Source: a bacterium (GTDB taxonomy: Bacteria; Planctomycetota; J058; JAJDCP01). From it: 13,625 nucleotides of DNA. The number at the start of each line of letters is the position of its first letter. Positions within the stretch are counted from its first letter, which is position 1. This document shows positions 7,628 through 13,625 of the stretch, piece by piece. The stretch lies in NCBI GenBank assembly GCA_030428695.1, contig JAUIEM010000274.1, positions 1 through 13,625 on the forward strand, written 5' to 3'. The notes under the pieces are model-generated. The model had not been told where the DNA came from. It made no database searches and worked only from the letters and a program-made list of their open reading frames with translations. A program made the position numbers and the translations under genes.

Positions 7628-7897
7628 CTACTTACCCTTCTTCTTGGTATGGCCCCTGAAGGTACGCGTCGGAGAGAACTCGCCGAGCTTGTGGCCAACC
7701 ATGTCTTCGACGACGAAGACCTTGAGGAACTTGTTTCCGTTGTGCACCTGGAAGGTGTGCCCGACCAGCTGCGGAACGATGGTGCTTCGCCGAGACCAGG
7801 TCTTGATCGGACCTCTCTCGCCGGTCTTCTTCTGGTTCATGACCTTCTGCAGAAGCTTAGGCTCAATGAAAGGCCCTTTTTTGAGCGAGCGACCCAT
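7628..7897 (-). CDS. rpsS: 30S ribosomal protein S19
   Basis: S19 forms a pair with S13 at the top of the 30S head and contacts the A-site finger bridge. The 89 residues match the family (92 in E. coli). The sequence is highly typical: [58 protein letters not shown] and [21 protein letters not shown] at 7897 follows GGAG by seven bases. It sits between rplB and rplV as in all standard S10 operons. Confidence 0.98.
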   Translation of the reverse strand: MGRSLKKGPFIEPKLLQKVMNQKKTGERGPIKTWSRRSTIVPQLVGHTFQVHNGNKFLKVFVVEDMVGHKLGEFSPTRTFRGHTKKKGK

Positions 7898-7939
7898 TCT
7901 CTCCTACTCCTTGGCTCAGTCCCTGACGCGAAGCGCGAT

Positions 7940-8782
7940 TTACTTTCTCTTCTTCCGGCGCCGGATGATGTATTTGTTGCTGCGAGCGTTGACCTTGCGG
8001 GTGGTGCCGCCCTTGGCGGGCTTGCCCCAGGGCGAAACGTGACCGAAGCGGCGGCCGCCCGCGCGACGACCCTCGCCACCGCCCATCGGGTGGGCGACCG
8101 GGTTCATCGCGCTGCCGCGGACGTGCGGGCGACGGCCGAGCCAGCGCTTGCGGCCGGCCTTGCCGAGGTGGACGCGGTTGTGGTCACCGTTGCCGACCTG
8201 GCCGATGGTGGCCCGGCAACGGACGTGCACGCGGCGCATCTCGCCCGAAGGGAGAGCGACGACGGCGTAGTCGCCTTCACGGGCGACCAGTCGGCCGCTC
8301 GTTCCCGCCGAGCGCGCGAGCTGGGCGCCGCGACCGAGAGTCAGCTCGATCGCGTGGATGACCAGACCGACAGGGATGTCCTTGAGCGCCATGCAGTTGC
8401 CGTCACGCGGCTCGGCGTCGGGACCGTTCTTGACTTCCTGTCCGACCGTGAGGCCTTTCGGCGCGAGAATGTAGCGCTTCTCGCCGTCCGCATAGACCAG
8501 GAGGGCGATATTCGCCGAGCGGTTCGGGTCGTACTCGATCGACGCGACCTTGGCGGGCACGCCGTCCTTGTCCGAGCGCTTGAAGTCGATGACGCGGTAC
8601 GCGCGCTTGTGCCCACCACCGCGGTGATGGGCCGTGATGCGACCGTAGCAGTTGCGTCCAGCGTTCTTCTTGAGCTTGCGGAGAAGCTTCTTCTCCGGCT
8701 TGCTCCGCGTGATCTCGGTGTAGTCCAGAGCCGTCCCGTGCCGGCGACCGGCAGAGGTGGGCTTGTAACTTCGCAGACCCAT
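7940..8782 (-). CDS. rplB: 50S ribosomal protein L2
   Basis: L2 is a primary 23S rRNA binder needed for subunit association and for building the peptidyl transferase centre. The 280 residues compare with 273 in E. coli. Seen: an N-terminal basic part, the OB-like RNA-binding domain with [20 protein letters not shown] and YRVIDFKR, the SH3-like domain, and the C-terminal signature [20 protein letters not shown] near residues 227-246. The invariant histidine (E. coli H229) is kept as H231, but the neighbours usually Asp and His are Ala230 and Met233. The end [11 protein letters not shown] is typical. ATG at 8782 has AGGAG about ten bases upstream. Confidence 0.97.
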   Translation of the reverse strand: MGLRSYKPTSAGRRHGTALDYTEITRSKPEKKLLRKLKKNAGRNCYGRITAHHRGGGHKRAYRVIDFKRSDKDGVPAKVASIEYDPNRSANIALLVYADGEKRYILAPKGLTVGQEVKNGPDAEPRDGNCMALKDIPVGLVIHAIELTLGRGAQLARSAGTSGRLVAREGDYAVVALPSGEMRRVHVRCRATIGQVGNGDHNRVHLGKAGRKRWLGRRPHVRGSAMNPVAHPMGGGEGRRAGGRRFGHVSPWGKPAKGGTTRKVNARSNKYIIRRRKKRK

Positions 8783-8820
8783 GACTTTCTATCTCCTGTG
8801 CGGACCCCTCGAGGGCGCGC

Positions 8821-9102
8821 TCAAAGAATATCGATCTTGTCTTCGGGGTGGAGCTTGACCACCGCTTTCTTCCAGTCGGGCATCGTGCAGGTCTTGTAGC
8901 GGACCCGACGCTTCTTGCCCTTGCGAACAAGCGTGTTGACTTTGACCACGCGCACGTCGAACAGGGTCTCGACGGCCTTGCGGATCTCGATCTTGTTCGC
9001 GTCCATGCGGACCTTGAACGAGTACTGGTTGTCGGCTTCCATCGCGGCGGTGGACTTCTCGGAGATCACCGGCGCCTTCACGATGTCGTACGGGTTGCGC
9101 AT
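8821..9102 (-). CDS. rplW: 50S ribosomal protein L23
   Basis: L23 sits at the exit of the peptide tunnel and is the docking point for trigger factor and SRP. From ATG at 9102 it has 93 residues (100 in E. coli). The family wording is present: MRNPYDIVKAPVISEKSTAA, YSFKVRMDANKIEIRKAVET, LFDVRVVKVNTLVRKGKKRR. I prefer ATG at 9102 because GGAG lies seven bases before it; a GTG one codon earlier (9105) is the alternative. The rplD TGA shares its last base with this ATG, so translation is coupled. Confidence 0.96.
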   Translation of the reverse strand: MRNPYDIVKAPVISEKSTAAMEADNQYSFKVRMDANKIEIRKAVETLFDVRVVKVNTLVRKGKKRRVRYKTCTMPDWKKAVVKLHPEDKIDIL

Positions 9103-9773
9103 CACTCGTCTCCGCTGTCTTCGGAGCCCTTGTGGCCCACGCGATCGGTCAGATTCTTCAGGCTCTCCTGGGAGAACACCACGGTGCGCGAGCGGAGCAG
9201 GTGGCGGGCGTTGACGTCCGCCGCAGACTGCACGCTGACACCGGCCAGGTTCCGCAGCGACAGGAAGACGTTGCGCACGGTCTCGTCGTTCCCCTCGCTC
9301 GGGAGCACGACCAGCACGGTCTCGTCCTCGACGCCGACGTTCGCGAGCAGCTCTTCGGCCTGCGACGTCTTCGGCTGCTTGAAAGAGAGGGTGTCGACCA
9401 CGATCACCTCGCCGTCCTTGAACTTCGAGAACAGTGCGGAGGCGGCGGCCTTCCGACGGGCCTTGCGCGAGATCGTGCCGCCGTAGTTGCGCGGCATCGG
9501 GCCGTGCACCACACCGCCGCCACGGAAGATGTTCGCCTTGCCGGAGCCGTGCCGCGCACGGCCGGTGCCCTTCTGGCGGTACTTCTTCTTCGTCGTGCCC
9601 GCGATCATTCCGCGCGTCTTGACGGCGGCGGTTCCGACCCGAGCGTGCGCGTCGTACGCGACGACGACGTCCTTGAGGAGCTGGTAGCGGACACAGCCGC
9701 CGAGCTCCGACTTCGAGACCGAGGTCTTCCCGACCTCGGAGCCGTCGATGCCTTTGACTGGAACCTCAAACAT
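9102..9773 (-). CDS. rplD: 50S ribosomal protein L4
   Basis: L4 is a large-subunit protein whose extended loop lines the exit tunnel; in E. coli it also represses the S10 operon through the leader upstream of rpsJ. The 223 residues compare with 201 in E. coli. Seen: RGMIAGTTKKKYRQKGTGRA and RHGSGKANIFRGGGVVHGP, the tunnel-loop signature, then SRKARRKAAASALFSKFKDG and a C-terminal Rossmann-like half with ETVLVVLPSEGN and NLAGVSVQSAADVNARHLL. The end is acidic (GSEDSGDE), a small extension. ATG at 9773 follows GAGGTG. Whether this L4 controls the structured leader at 10812-11034 is not known from sequence. Confidence 0.96.
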   Translation of the reverse strand: MFEVPVKGIDGSEVGKTSVSKSELGGCVRYQLLKDVVVAYDAHARVGTAAVKTRGMIAGTTKKKYRQKGTGRARHGSGKANIFRGGGVVHGPMPRNYGGTISRKARRKAAASALFSKFKDGEVIVVDTLSFKQPKTSQAEELLANVGVEDETVLVVLPSEGNDETVRNVFLSLRNLAGVSVQSAADVNARHLLRSRTVVFSQESLKNLTDRVGHKGSEDSGDE

Positions 9774-9792
9774 GTTTCACCTCATCACCGCA

Positions 9793-9805
9793 GGGGGACG
9801 CCCCC
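9793..9805 (-). other. Small GC hairpin in the rplC-rplD gap
   Basis: On the minus strand GGGGG-CGT-CCCCC forms a short perfect stem in the 36-base gap between rplC and rplD, about 20 bases upstream of the rplD start. There is no T tract after it, so it is not a terminator. It may be an mRNA processing or pausing point, or just a GC-rich spacer. Confidence 0.3.
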
Positions 9806-9809
9806 GCCG

Positions 9810-10472
9810 TCACGACACCCAGTTGGTCTTGCGGATGAGAAGATCCCCGCCTCGCGGGCCGGGGATCCCTCCCTTGACGAACAACAGGTTCTTTTCCTTG
9901 TCGATACCCACCAGCGTCAGGTGACGGACCGTGCGGCGCGCTGCGCCGTAGTGGCCCGGCAGCTTCTTGCCAGGGAACACGCGGCCCGGATCCTGGTGCT
10001 GACCGATGGCGCCCGGAGCGCGAACGTTCATCGAGCCGTGCGAACGGGGCCCTTTGGCGAAGCCGTGGCGCTTGACCGTGCCGGCGAAACCGCGGCCCTT
10101 GGTGGTGCCGACGACATCGACGTGGGTCACGCCTTCGAAGATCTCGACCGTCACATCGTCGCCGACTTTCGGGAGGTTCTGCGGGTCGACGGGGACCTCA
10201 CGCAGAACCCGCGGCGGCGCCTCGAGCAGCCCGGCCTTCTTGTAGTGACCGATCAGCGGCTTGGTGAGTCGCCCGCGGCGCTCGCCTTCCTCGCGGCTCG
10301 GCTTGCGGGCGCCGTAGCCGATCTGGGCGGCGGCGTAGCCGTCGGTCTCGTCGGTCTTGACCTGGACCACCTTACACGGGCCGGCCTCGACCACGGTCAC
10401 CGGGACGAACTGCCCCTCTTTGTCGAAAAACTGGGTCATGCCGACCTTTTTTCCGAGGATGTGAGTGAACAC
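9810..10472 (-). CDS. rplC: 50S ribosomal protein L3
   Basis: L3 is one of the first proteins to bind 23S rRNA, with an extension reaching near the peptidyl transferase centre. The 220 residues compare with 209 in E. coli. Seen: the start [39 protein letters not shown], the [20 protein letters not shown] and [20 protein letters not shown] region, and [15 protein letters not shown]. The GQHQ segment corresponds to the GQNQ where E. coli L3 carries its methylated glutamine. The start is GTG at 10472 with GGAG seven bases upstream. It follows rpsJ by 33 bases. Confidence 0.97.
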   Translation of the reverse strand: MFTHILGKKVGMTQFFDKEGQFVPVTVVEAGPCKVVQVKTDETDGYAAAQIGYGARKPSREEGERRGRLTKPLIGHYKKAGLLEAPPRVLREVPVDPQNLPKVGDDVTVEIFEGVTHVDVVGTTKGRGFAGTVKRHGFAKGPRSHGSMNVRAPGAIGQHQDPGRVFPGKKLPGHYGAARRTVRHLTLVGIDKEKNLLFVKGGIPGPRGGDLLIRKTNWVS

Positions 10473-10505
10473 GTTTCTGCTCCGATTGGACCTCAGAGGC
10501 CCCTA

Positions 10506-10811
10506 TTACGCTTTGATGCGGATGTCCACGCCGGCCGGGAGCGGCAGCTCGCTGATCTCTTCGACCGTCCCGGCCGTCGGGATGATGTCGATCAACCGCT
10601 TGTGCGTGCGGATCTCGAACTGCTCGCGGGACTTCTTGTCCACGTGCGGACCACGCAGCACCGTGTAGCGCTCGATCGCGGTCGGCAGCGGGATCGGACC
10701 CTTGACCACGGCGTTCGTCTTGCGCGCAGCGGTCACGATCTTCCAGGCCGACTTGTCGAGAAGCTCGTGATCGTAGGCTTCCATGCGAATTCTTATGCGT
10801 TTGACCGTCAT
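10506..10811 (-). CDS. rpsJ: 30S ribosomal protein S10
   Basis: S10 sits in the 30S head and in many bacteria also serves with NusB in rRNA antitermination. From ATG at 10811 it has 101 residues (103 in E. coli). Seen: [20 protein letters not shown] at the N-terminus, [40 protein letters not shown] and [16 protein letters not shown]. The frame is open upstream to 10925, but only this ATG gives the family N-terminus. Its Shine-Dalgarno is weak (ACGGG eight bases upstream, AGGA touching the ATG), in keeping with control by the structured leader. First gene of the S10 run, 266 bases after fusA. Confidence 0.97.
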   Translation of the reverse strand: MTVKRIRIRMEAYDHELLDKSAWKIVTAARKTNAVVKGPIPLPTAIERYTVLRGPHVDKKSREQFEIRTHKRLIDIIPTAGTVEEISELPLPAGVDIRIKA

Positions 10812-11034
10812 TCCTATTTCCCGTCCTGGCGGCGCTAGAGTCACTGAACGCCGGAGCCACTGCCGTGGCGCTTCGTTACCGACCTCTGTTTCCCACGTGA
10901 AGTTGCGTACCAGACGCGCCTTCAAGGGCTTTCCAGCGCGATAGCGCCGGGGCTGTTATGCCAAAGCCCAATCGAAGGCGCTTTGGTTCCTCGCAACGGG
11001 CCCAGTGAGCGACCGGGCCCAGCCGTATGCAGGG
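10812..11034 (-). promoter_or_regulatory. Structured mRNA leader upstream of rpsJ
   Basis: About 220 nt of untranslated RNA between the promoter and rpsJ, rich in inverted repeats. Local hairpins on the minus strand: GGGCCC with GGGCCC (11020-10998); CCAAAGC with GCTTTGG (10986-10961); CCGGCGC with GCGCTGG (10950-10933); GCCAC with GTGGC (10869-10856); CGGCG with CGCCG (10853-10830). A long-range pairing joins GCGCCTTC and GGGCTTT (10981-10974, 10969-10963) to AAAGCCC and GAAGGCGC (10932-10926, 10923-10916), 15 pairs with a small internal loop. It cannot coexist with the second hairpin. In E. coli the S10 leader is the target of L4. I infer a similar autogenous control region but see no proof of the ligand. 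Confidence 0.6.
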
Positions 11035-11040
11035 CGCTAA

Positions 11041-11068
11041 ATTCTATGGGAACCGGGGGACATGTCAA
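11041..11068 (-). promoter_or_regulatory. Sigma-70-type promoter for the S10-spc run
   Basis: On the minus strand a perfect -35 box TTGACA (11068-11063) is followed after 16 bases by TAGAAT (11046-11041), five of six to the -10 consensus. The -35 starts 9 bases after the fusA stop, and the sequence just before it, overlapping the fusA end, is A/T-rich (AAAATTCTTC, GGTTAATCG), like an UP element. Transcription would start near 11034, giving a leader of about 220 nt before rpsJ. This is the best promoter match I see in the window and it is placed where the S10 operon promoter belongs. Confidence 0.8.
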
Positions 11069-11077
11069 CGATTAACC

Positions 11078-13126
11078 TCAGAAGAATTTTGGCGCCAGAT
11101 GTTCCGGTACAGCCGCGTAATCACAGGGCTCCATGGAGAACGCAGCCCTGCCTTGGGACAGCGATCGGACCGTGGTCGAGTACCCGAACATCGATGACAG
11201 CGGGACCGTGCCCCGCAAAATCCGATCCTCACCGCTCATCGCGACGTCCTTGATCGACGCGCGGCGACCGTTGAGGTCGTGGATGATGTTCCCGTAGAAC
11301 TCCGTCGGGACCTGGATCTCGAACTCCATCAGCGGCTCGAGGAGGGTGGTCCCGGACTCTTCGAGCGCGTCCTTGAACGCGATCGAGGCGGCCGCCGAGA
11401 AGGCCTCGGGGCTCGACTCGGCCGGGTTGAAGGCGCCGCCGACACAGGTGACCTGGATGTTGATCACCGGGTAGCCCCAGGTGAGGCCGCTCTCGGCCGC
11501 ACTGCGGACCGCTTCTTCGATCGCCGGCCAGTATTGCTTCGGCACGTCGTCCTCGTCGACGTCGAACGCGACCTTGACCTTGCCGAGCTCGGGCAGCGGC
11601 TCGATCTTGAGCTGGACCTTCGCGTACTGGTTCTGCGAGGTCGCCTGGCGCACGAACTCGTGCTCACCGACCAGCTCCTTCGAGACCGTCTGTTTGTACG
11701 CGACGCGTGGCTTGCCGACATTGGCGCGCACCGAGAACTCACGGATCAGCCGGTTGCGGATTACGTCGAGGTGCAGCTCGCCCATCCCGGAGATGATGAT
11801 CTGGCCGGTCTCTTCGTCGATACGCTGCGTGAAGGTCGGGTCCTCTTTGGCGATCCGGTTCAGGACCTCGAGCAGCTTGTCTTTGTCCGCCAGGGTCTTC
11901 GGTTCGATCGCCATCGAGATCACGGTCTCGGGGAAGGCGATCGACTCGAGCAGGATCGGCCTGGTCTTGTCGCAGAGGGTGTCGCCCGTCGCGGTGAACT
12001 TGAGCCCCATCACCGCGACGATGTCGCCCGCGACGGCTTCCTTGACCTGCGTGCGGTCGTTCGCGTGCATCAGGAGCAGTCGCATCAGGCGCTCCTTGCG
12101 ATCACGCGTCGAGTTGTGCACCGCCTGCCCGAGCTTGACCGTGCCGGAGTAGATGCGGAGGAAGTAGAGCTCTCCGTGGTCGGAGGTGTGGACCTTGAAG
12201 CACAGCGCCGCGAAGGGTTCCTTCGCGGACATCTTCCGCGTCTCGGGTTTCTGGGTCTTCGGGTGCAGGCCCTGGATACTCGAGACATCCTTTGGCGAGG
12301 GCAGGTAGTCGACGACGCCGTCGAGCAGCGGCTGAACCCCGACGTTGCGCAGCGCGGAGCCACAGAAGATCGGTGTGAACAGCGACTTCAGGACGCCCTT
12401 GCGGATCGCGGCCTTCAGCTCGTCGGTCGAGATCGGATCGTCCTCGAGGTACCGTGCCATCAGCTCCTCGTCGACCTCGACCGCCGTCTCGATCAGCTCG
12501 GCGCGGTGGAGCTCGACATGGACCTTCATGTCTTCGGGGATCGGACCCTCTTCGACCTCATCGCCATGCTTCCCGCCGAAGGTGATGAGCCGCTCACCGA
12601 CCAGGTCGATGACGCCGCGGAGGTCCTTCTCCTTACCGACCGGGAGCTGCAGGAGCAGCGGCCGGACGTTCAGCGTCTTGCGGATGTCGTCGACCACGGC
12701 ATGGAAGTCCGCGCCGGTGCGATCGAGCTTGTTGACGAAGATCAGCCGCGGCACGTTGTACCGATCGGCCTGCTTCCACACCGTCTCGGACTGGGCCTGG
12801 ACGCCTGCGACGCCACAGAACACCCCGACGGCTCCGTCGAGCACCCGCAGGGAGCGCTCGACCTCGGCCGTGAAGTCGACGTGGCCGGGGGTGTCGATGA
12901 TGTTGATCTGGGCATCGCCCCACTCGACGCTGGTCGCGGCGGAGGTGATCGTGATGCCACGCTCCTTCTCCTCGTCCATCCAGTCGGTGACCGTGGTGCC
13001 GTCGTGCACCTCGCCCATCTTGTGCTCGCGCTTGGTGTAGAAGAGGATGCGCTCGGTCGTCGTCGTCTTGCCCGCATCGATGTGCGCGATGATGCCGATG
13101 TTTCGGAGCTTGCTGGCGGCTACCAT
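11078..13126 (-). CDS. fusA: Elongation factor G
   Basis: EF-G is the GTPase that drives translocation of tRNAs and mRNA, and ribosome recycling with RRF. The 682 residues are slightly short (704 in E. coli). GTPase motifs: G1 AHIDAGKT (14-21), RGITI (56-60), DTPGH (78-82), NKLD (132-135, usually NKMD), GSA near the end of domain I. Domain II lies near 290-395, III near 400-475, IV near 480-600, V near 605-682. Two oddities in domain IV: the usual GGRGQ loop reads TSQNQ (496-500), and the tip histidine (E. coli H583) is Asn567. Start ATG 13126, GGAGG 11 bases upstream, inside a small hairpin. It follows rpsG as in str operons; no tuf follows. The rpsG linkage favours the housekeeping EF-G over a paralogue. 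Confidence 0.95.
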   Translation of the reverse strand: MVAASKLRNIGIIAHIDAGKTTTTERILFYTKREHKMGEVHDGTTVTDWMDEEKERGITITSAATSVEWGDAQINIIDTPGHVDFTAEVERSLRVLDGAVGVFCGVAGVQAQSETVWKQADRYNVPRLIFVNKLDRTGADFHAVVDDIRKTLNVRPLLLQLPVGKEKDLRGVIDLVGERLITFGGKHGDEVEEGPIPEDMKVHVELHRAELIETAVEVDEELMARYLEDDPISTDELKAAIRKGVLKSLFTPIFCGSALRNVGVQPLLDGVVDYLPSPKDVSSIQGLHPKTQKPETRKMSAKEPFAALCFKVHTSDHGELYFLRIYSGTVKLGQAVHNSTRDRKERLMRLLLMHANDRTQVKEAVAGDIVAVMGLKFTATGDTLCDKTRPILLESIAFPETVISMAIEPKTLADKDKLLEVLNRIAKEDPTFTQRIDEETGQIIISGMGELHLDVIRNRLIREFSVRANVGKPRVAYKQTVSKELVGEHEFVRQATSQNQYAKVQLKIEPLPELGKVKVAFDVDEDDVPKQYWPAIEEAVRSAAESGLTWGYPVINIQVTCVGGAFNPAESSPEAFSAAASIAFKDALEESGTTLLEPLMEFEIQVPTEFYGNIIHDLNGRRASIKDVAMSGEDRILRGTVPLSSMFGYSTTVRSLSQGRAAFSMEPCDYAAVPEHLAPKFF

Positions 13127-13134
13127 GGGGGTTG

Positions 13135-13147
13135 GATCCTCCGGATC
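13135..13147 (-). promoter_or_regulatory. fusA ribosome binding site inside a short hairpin
   Basis: On the minus strand GATCC-GGA-GGATC forms a 5-bp stem with a 3-base loop, and the fusA Shine-Dalgarno GGAGG lies across its loop and 3' arm. An upstream GGATC (13177-13173) could instead pair with the 5' arm GATCC (13147-13143) and free the site. Whether this matters in the cell is unknown; the repeated GGATC units may be coincidence. Confidence 0.4.
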
Positions 13148-13209
13148 GGACGTACCGCGAGCGGCGGCCGCGGATCCCCGCGACCCACCGACGAAGAAAG
13201 CCGCGTGGC

Positions 13210-13231
13210 CTCCCCCGCAGGAGCGGGAGAA
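13210..13231 (-). other. Hairpin in the rpsG-fusA spacer
   Basis: On the minus strand TTCTCCCGC and GCGGGGGAG can pair over nine positions (two G-U pairs) around a TCCT loop, about 35 bases after the rpsG stop. No T run follows, so it is not a standard terminator. It could be a processing site, or a site of autogenous control (S7 binds the rpsL-rpsG spacer in E. coli, a different position). Confidence 0.4.
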
Positions 13232-13266
13232 ACGACGGGGCTACAGACGGAAACCGGTGCTGCTGG

Positions 13267-13625
13267 CTACCAGGTGAAGTGGCTGAAGGCCTTGTTGGCC
13301 TCGGCCATTTTGTGCGTGTTCTCGCGCACGGTGATCGCGGCGCCTTCCTTCTTGTAGGCGGCGAGCAGCTCGTCGGAGAGACGGATCGCCATCGGCCGGC
13401 CACCCTTCTTGCGCACGGCCTCGAGGATCCAGCGGATGGCCAGAGCCTGCTGACGGCGGGGTCCGACGTCCTTGGGAACCTGGTAGTTCGCGGGCATCGT
13501 CGCCACTTCATACCCAGACCAACCAAGCGAAGTAAAGATCGAACGCGCCGCGGACAGCAACGCCACCTGGCGATCAGAATCCTCGAGCCAGCGCCGGTCG
13601 CCCGGGGAGATGTCGTTGGTCCGGA
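13267..13625 (-). CDS. rpsG: 30S ribosomal protein S7, C-terminal part only; frame open to window edge
   Basis: S7 nucleates assembly of the 30S head and touches the E-site tRNA. Only its C-terminal half is recognisable: [20 protein letters not shown], then [20 protein letters not shown], and the family-typical end [18 protein letters not shown], about 74 residues of a roughly 156-residue protein. Upstream of about 13492 the same frame stays open to 13625 but no longer resembles S7: the highly conserved RSRRVGG that should precede NYQVP is replaced by unrelated residues. In-frame starts there are GTG 13566 and ATG 13497. The other two forward frames on this strand do not give the missing S7 half. 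Either the gene is truly disrupted, or the sequence is a chimeric join near its end. Confidence 0.8.
   Translation of the reverse strand, partial: RTNDISPGDRRWLEDSDRQVALLSAARSIFTSLGWSGYEVATMPANYQVPKDVGPRRQQALAIRWILEAVRKKGGRPMAIRLSDELLAAYKKEGAAITVRENTHKMAEANKAFSHFTW
13493..13625 (-). other. Unrecognised sequence fused in frame to S7
   Basis: This 133-base segment encodes, in the S7 frame, residues reading about [20 protein letters not shown] then [21 protein letters not shown] do not recognise it. Codons here (TTT, ACT, CTT, TCT, TAT, GAA) are more A/T-ending than in the neighbouring ribosomal genes. A pattern of S-x-x-L..A..IF.SLGW is faintly like the second half of LAGLIDADG homing endonucleases, but too little is present to claim this. 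Confidence 0.4.

Noticed and set aside
6351..8042. Plus-strand open frame of over 500 codons opposite rplP to rplB
   Set aside because: Crosses several well-identified genes on the other strand and has a low-complexity, acid/base-rich translation.
9132..10838. Long plus-strand open frame across rplD, rplC and rpsJ
   Set aside because: It spans three clear minus-strand ribosomal genes and their gaps; the same GC-driven antisense effect explains it.
10812..10925. N-terminal extension of the rpsJ frame
   Set aside because: In-frame with S10 but begins at TTG, lies within the structured leader, and adds residues not found in S10 proteins; ATG at 10811 gives the family start.
10998..11020. GGGCCC hairpin as an intrinsic terminator for fusA
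   Set aside because: No T run follows it on the minus strand and it lies downstream of the new promoter, so it is better read as part of the S10 leader.
11279..13357. Long open frame on the plus strand opposite fusA
   Set aside because: Antisense shadow of a high-GC coding gene. Its product is rich in Asp, Arg, Leu and Val with no domain I recognise, while the minus strand gives a full EF-G.
13493..13625. Frameshift as the cause of the S7 break
   Set aside because: I translated the other two minus-strand frames here and neither shows the missing RSRRVGG block or any S7 N-terminal sequence.
1..13625. tRNA, rRNA, CRISPR array, insertion sequence or phage genes
   Set aside because: No repeat arrays, transposase motifs or RNA genes are seen; the window is almost entirely ribosomal protein coding sequence.

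Overview
The window is a high-GC stretch of bacterial chromosome carrying a classic translation supercluster. Every supported gene is on the minus strand, so transcription runs from high to low coordinates. In transcription order: rpsG (3' part only), fusA, rpsJ, rplC, rplD, rplW, rplB, rpsS, rplV, rpsC, rplP, rpmC, rpsQ, rplN, rplX, rplE, rpsN (zinc type), rpsH, rplF, rplR, rpsE, rplO, secY, infA. This is the str tail followed by the S10 and spc operons and the start of the alpha-operon block. Genes are packed: most gaps are under 50 bases and several genes overlap. No non-coding stretch exceeds 300 bases.

Organism: bacterial gene order, EF-G, SecY and IF-1 exclude archaea. The high GC, the four-cysteine S14, the lack of rpmD (L30) between rpsE and rplO, the lack of tuf between fusA and rpsJ, and the lack of adk and map between secY and infA fit a non-proteobacterial, non-Firmicute lineage. 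S5, L16, L18 and L22 wording reminds me of Planctomycetota or a related PVC-type group, but that is memory-based and tentative.

Layout: 13267-13625 holds the C-terminal half of S7 joined in frame to sequence that is not S7. 11078-13126 is fusA, preceded by a 140-base spacer with hairpins, one around the fusA ribosome binding site. 10812-11077 is the only substantial spacer. It has a near-consensus sigma-70 promoter a few bases after the fusA stop, then a leader of about 220 nt with several hairpins and one long-range pairing that competes with a local hairpin. 343-10811 is one tightly coupled run from S10 to SecY. 239-342 is a spacer with a hairpin, followed by infA at the left edge.

How the genes work together: the window makes a large share of the 30S and 50S proteins, the translocase EF-G, initiation factor IF-1 and the membrane channel SecY. 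Co-transcription would keep them in step. The strong promoter plus structured leader before rpsJ is where autogenous control of the whole S10-spc run would be expected. The points most worth a second look are this leader, the broken or chimeric S7, an EF-G without the usual histidine at the tip of domain IV, and the missing L30 gene.
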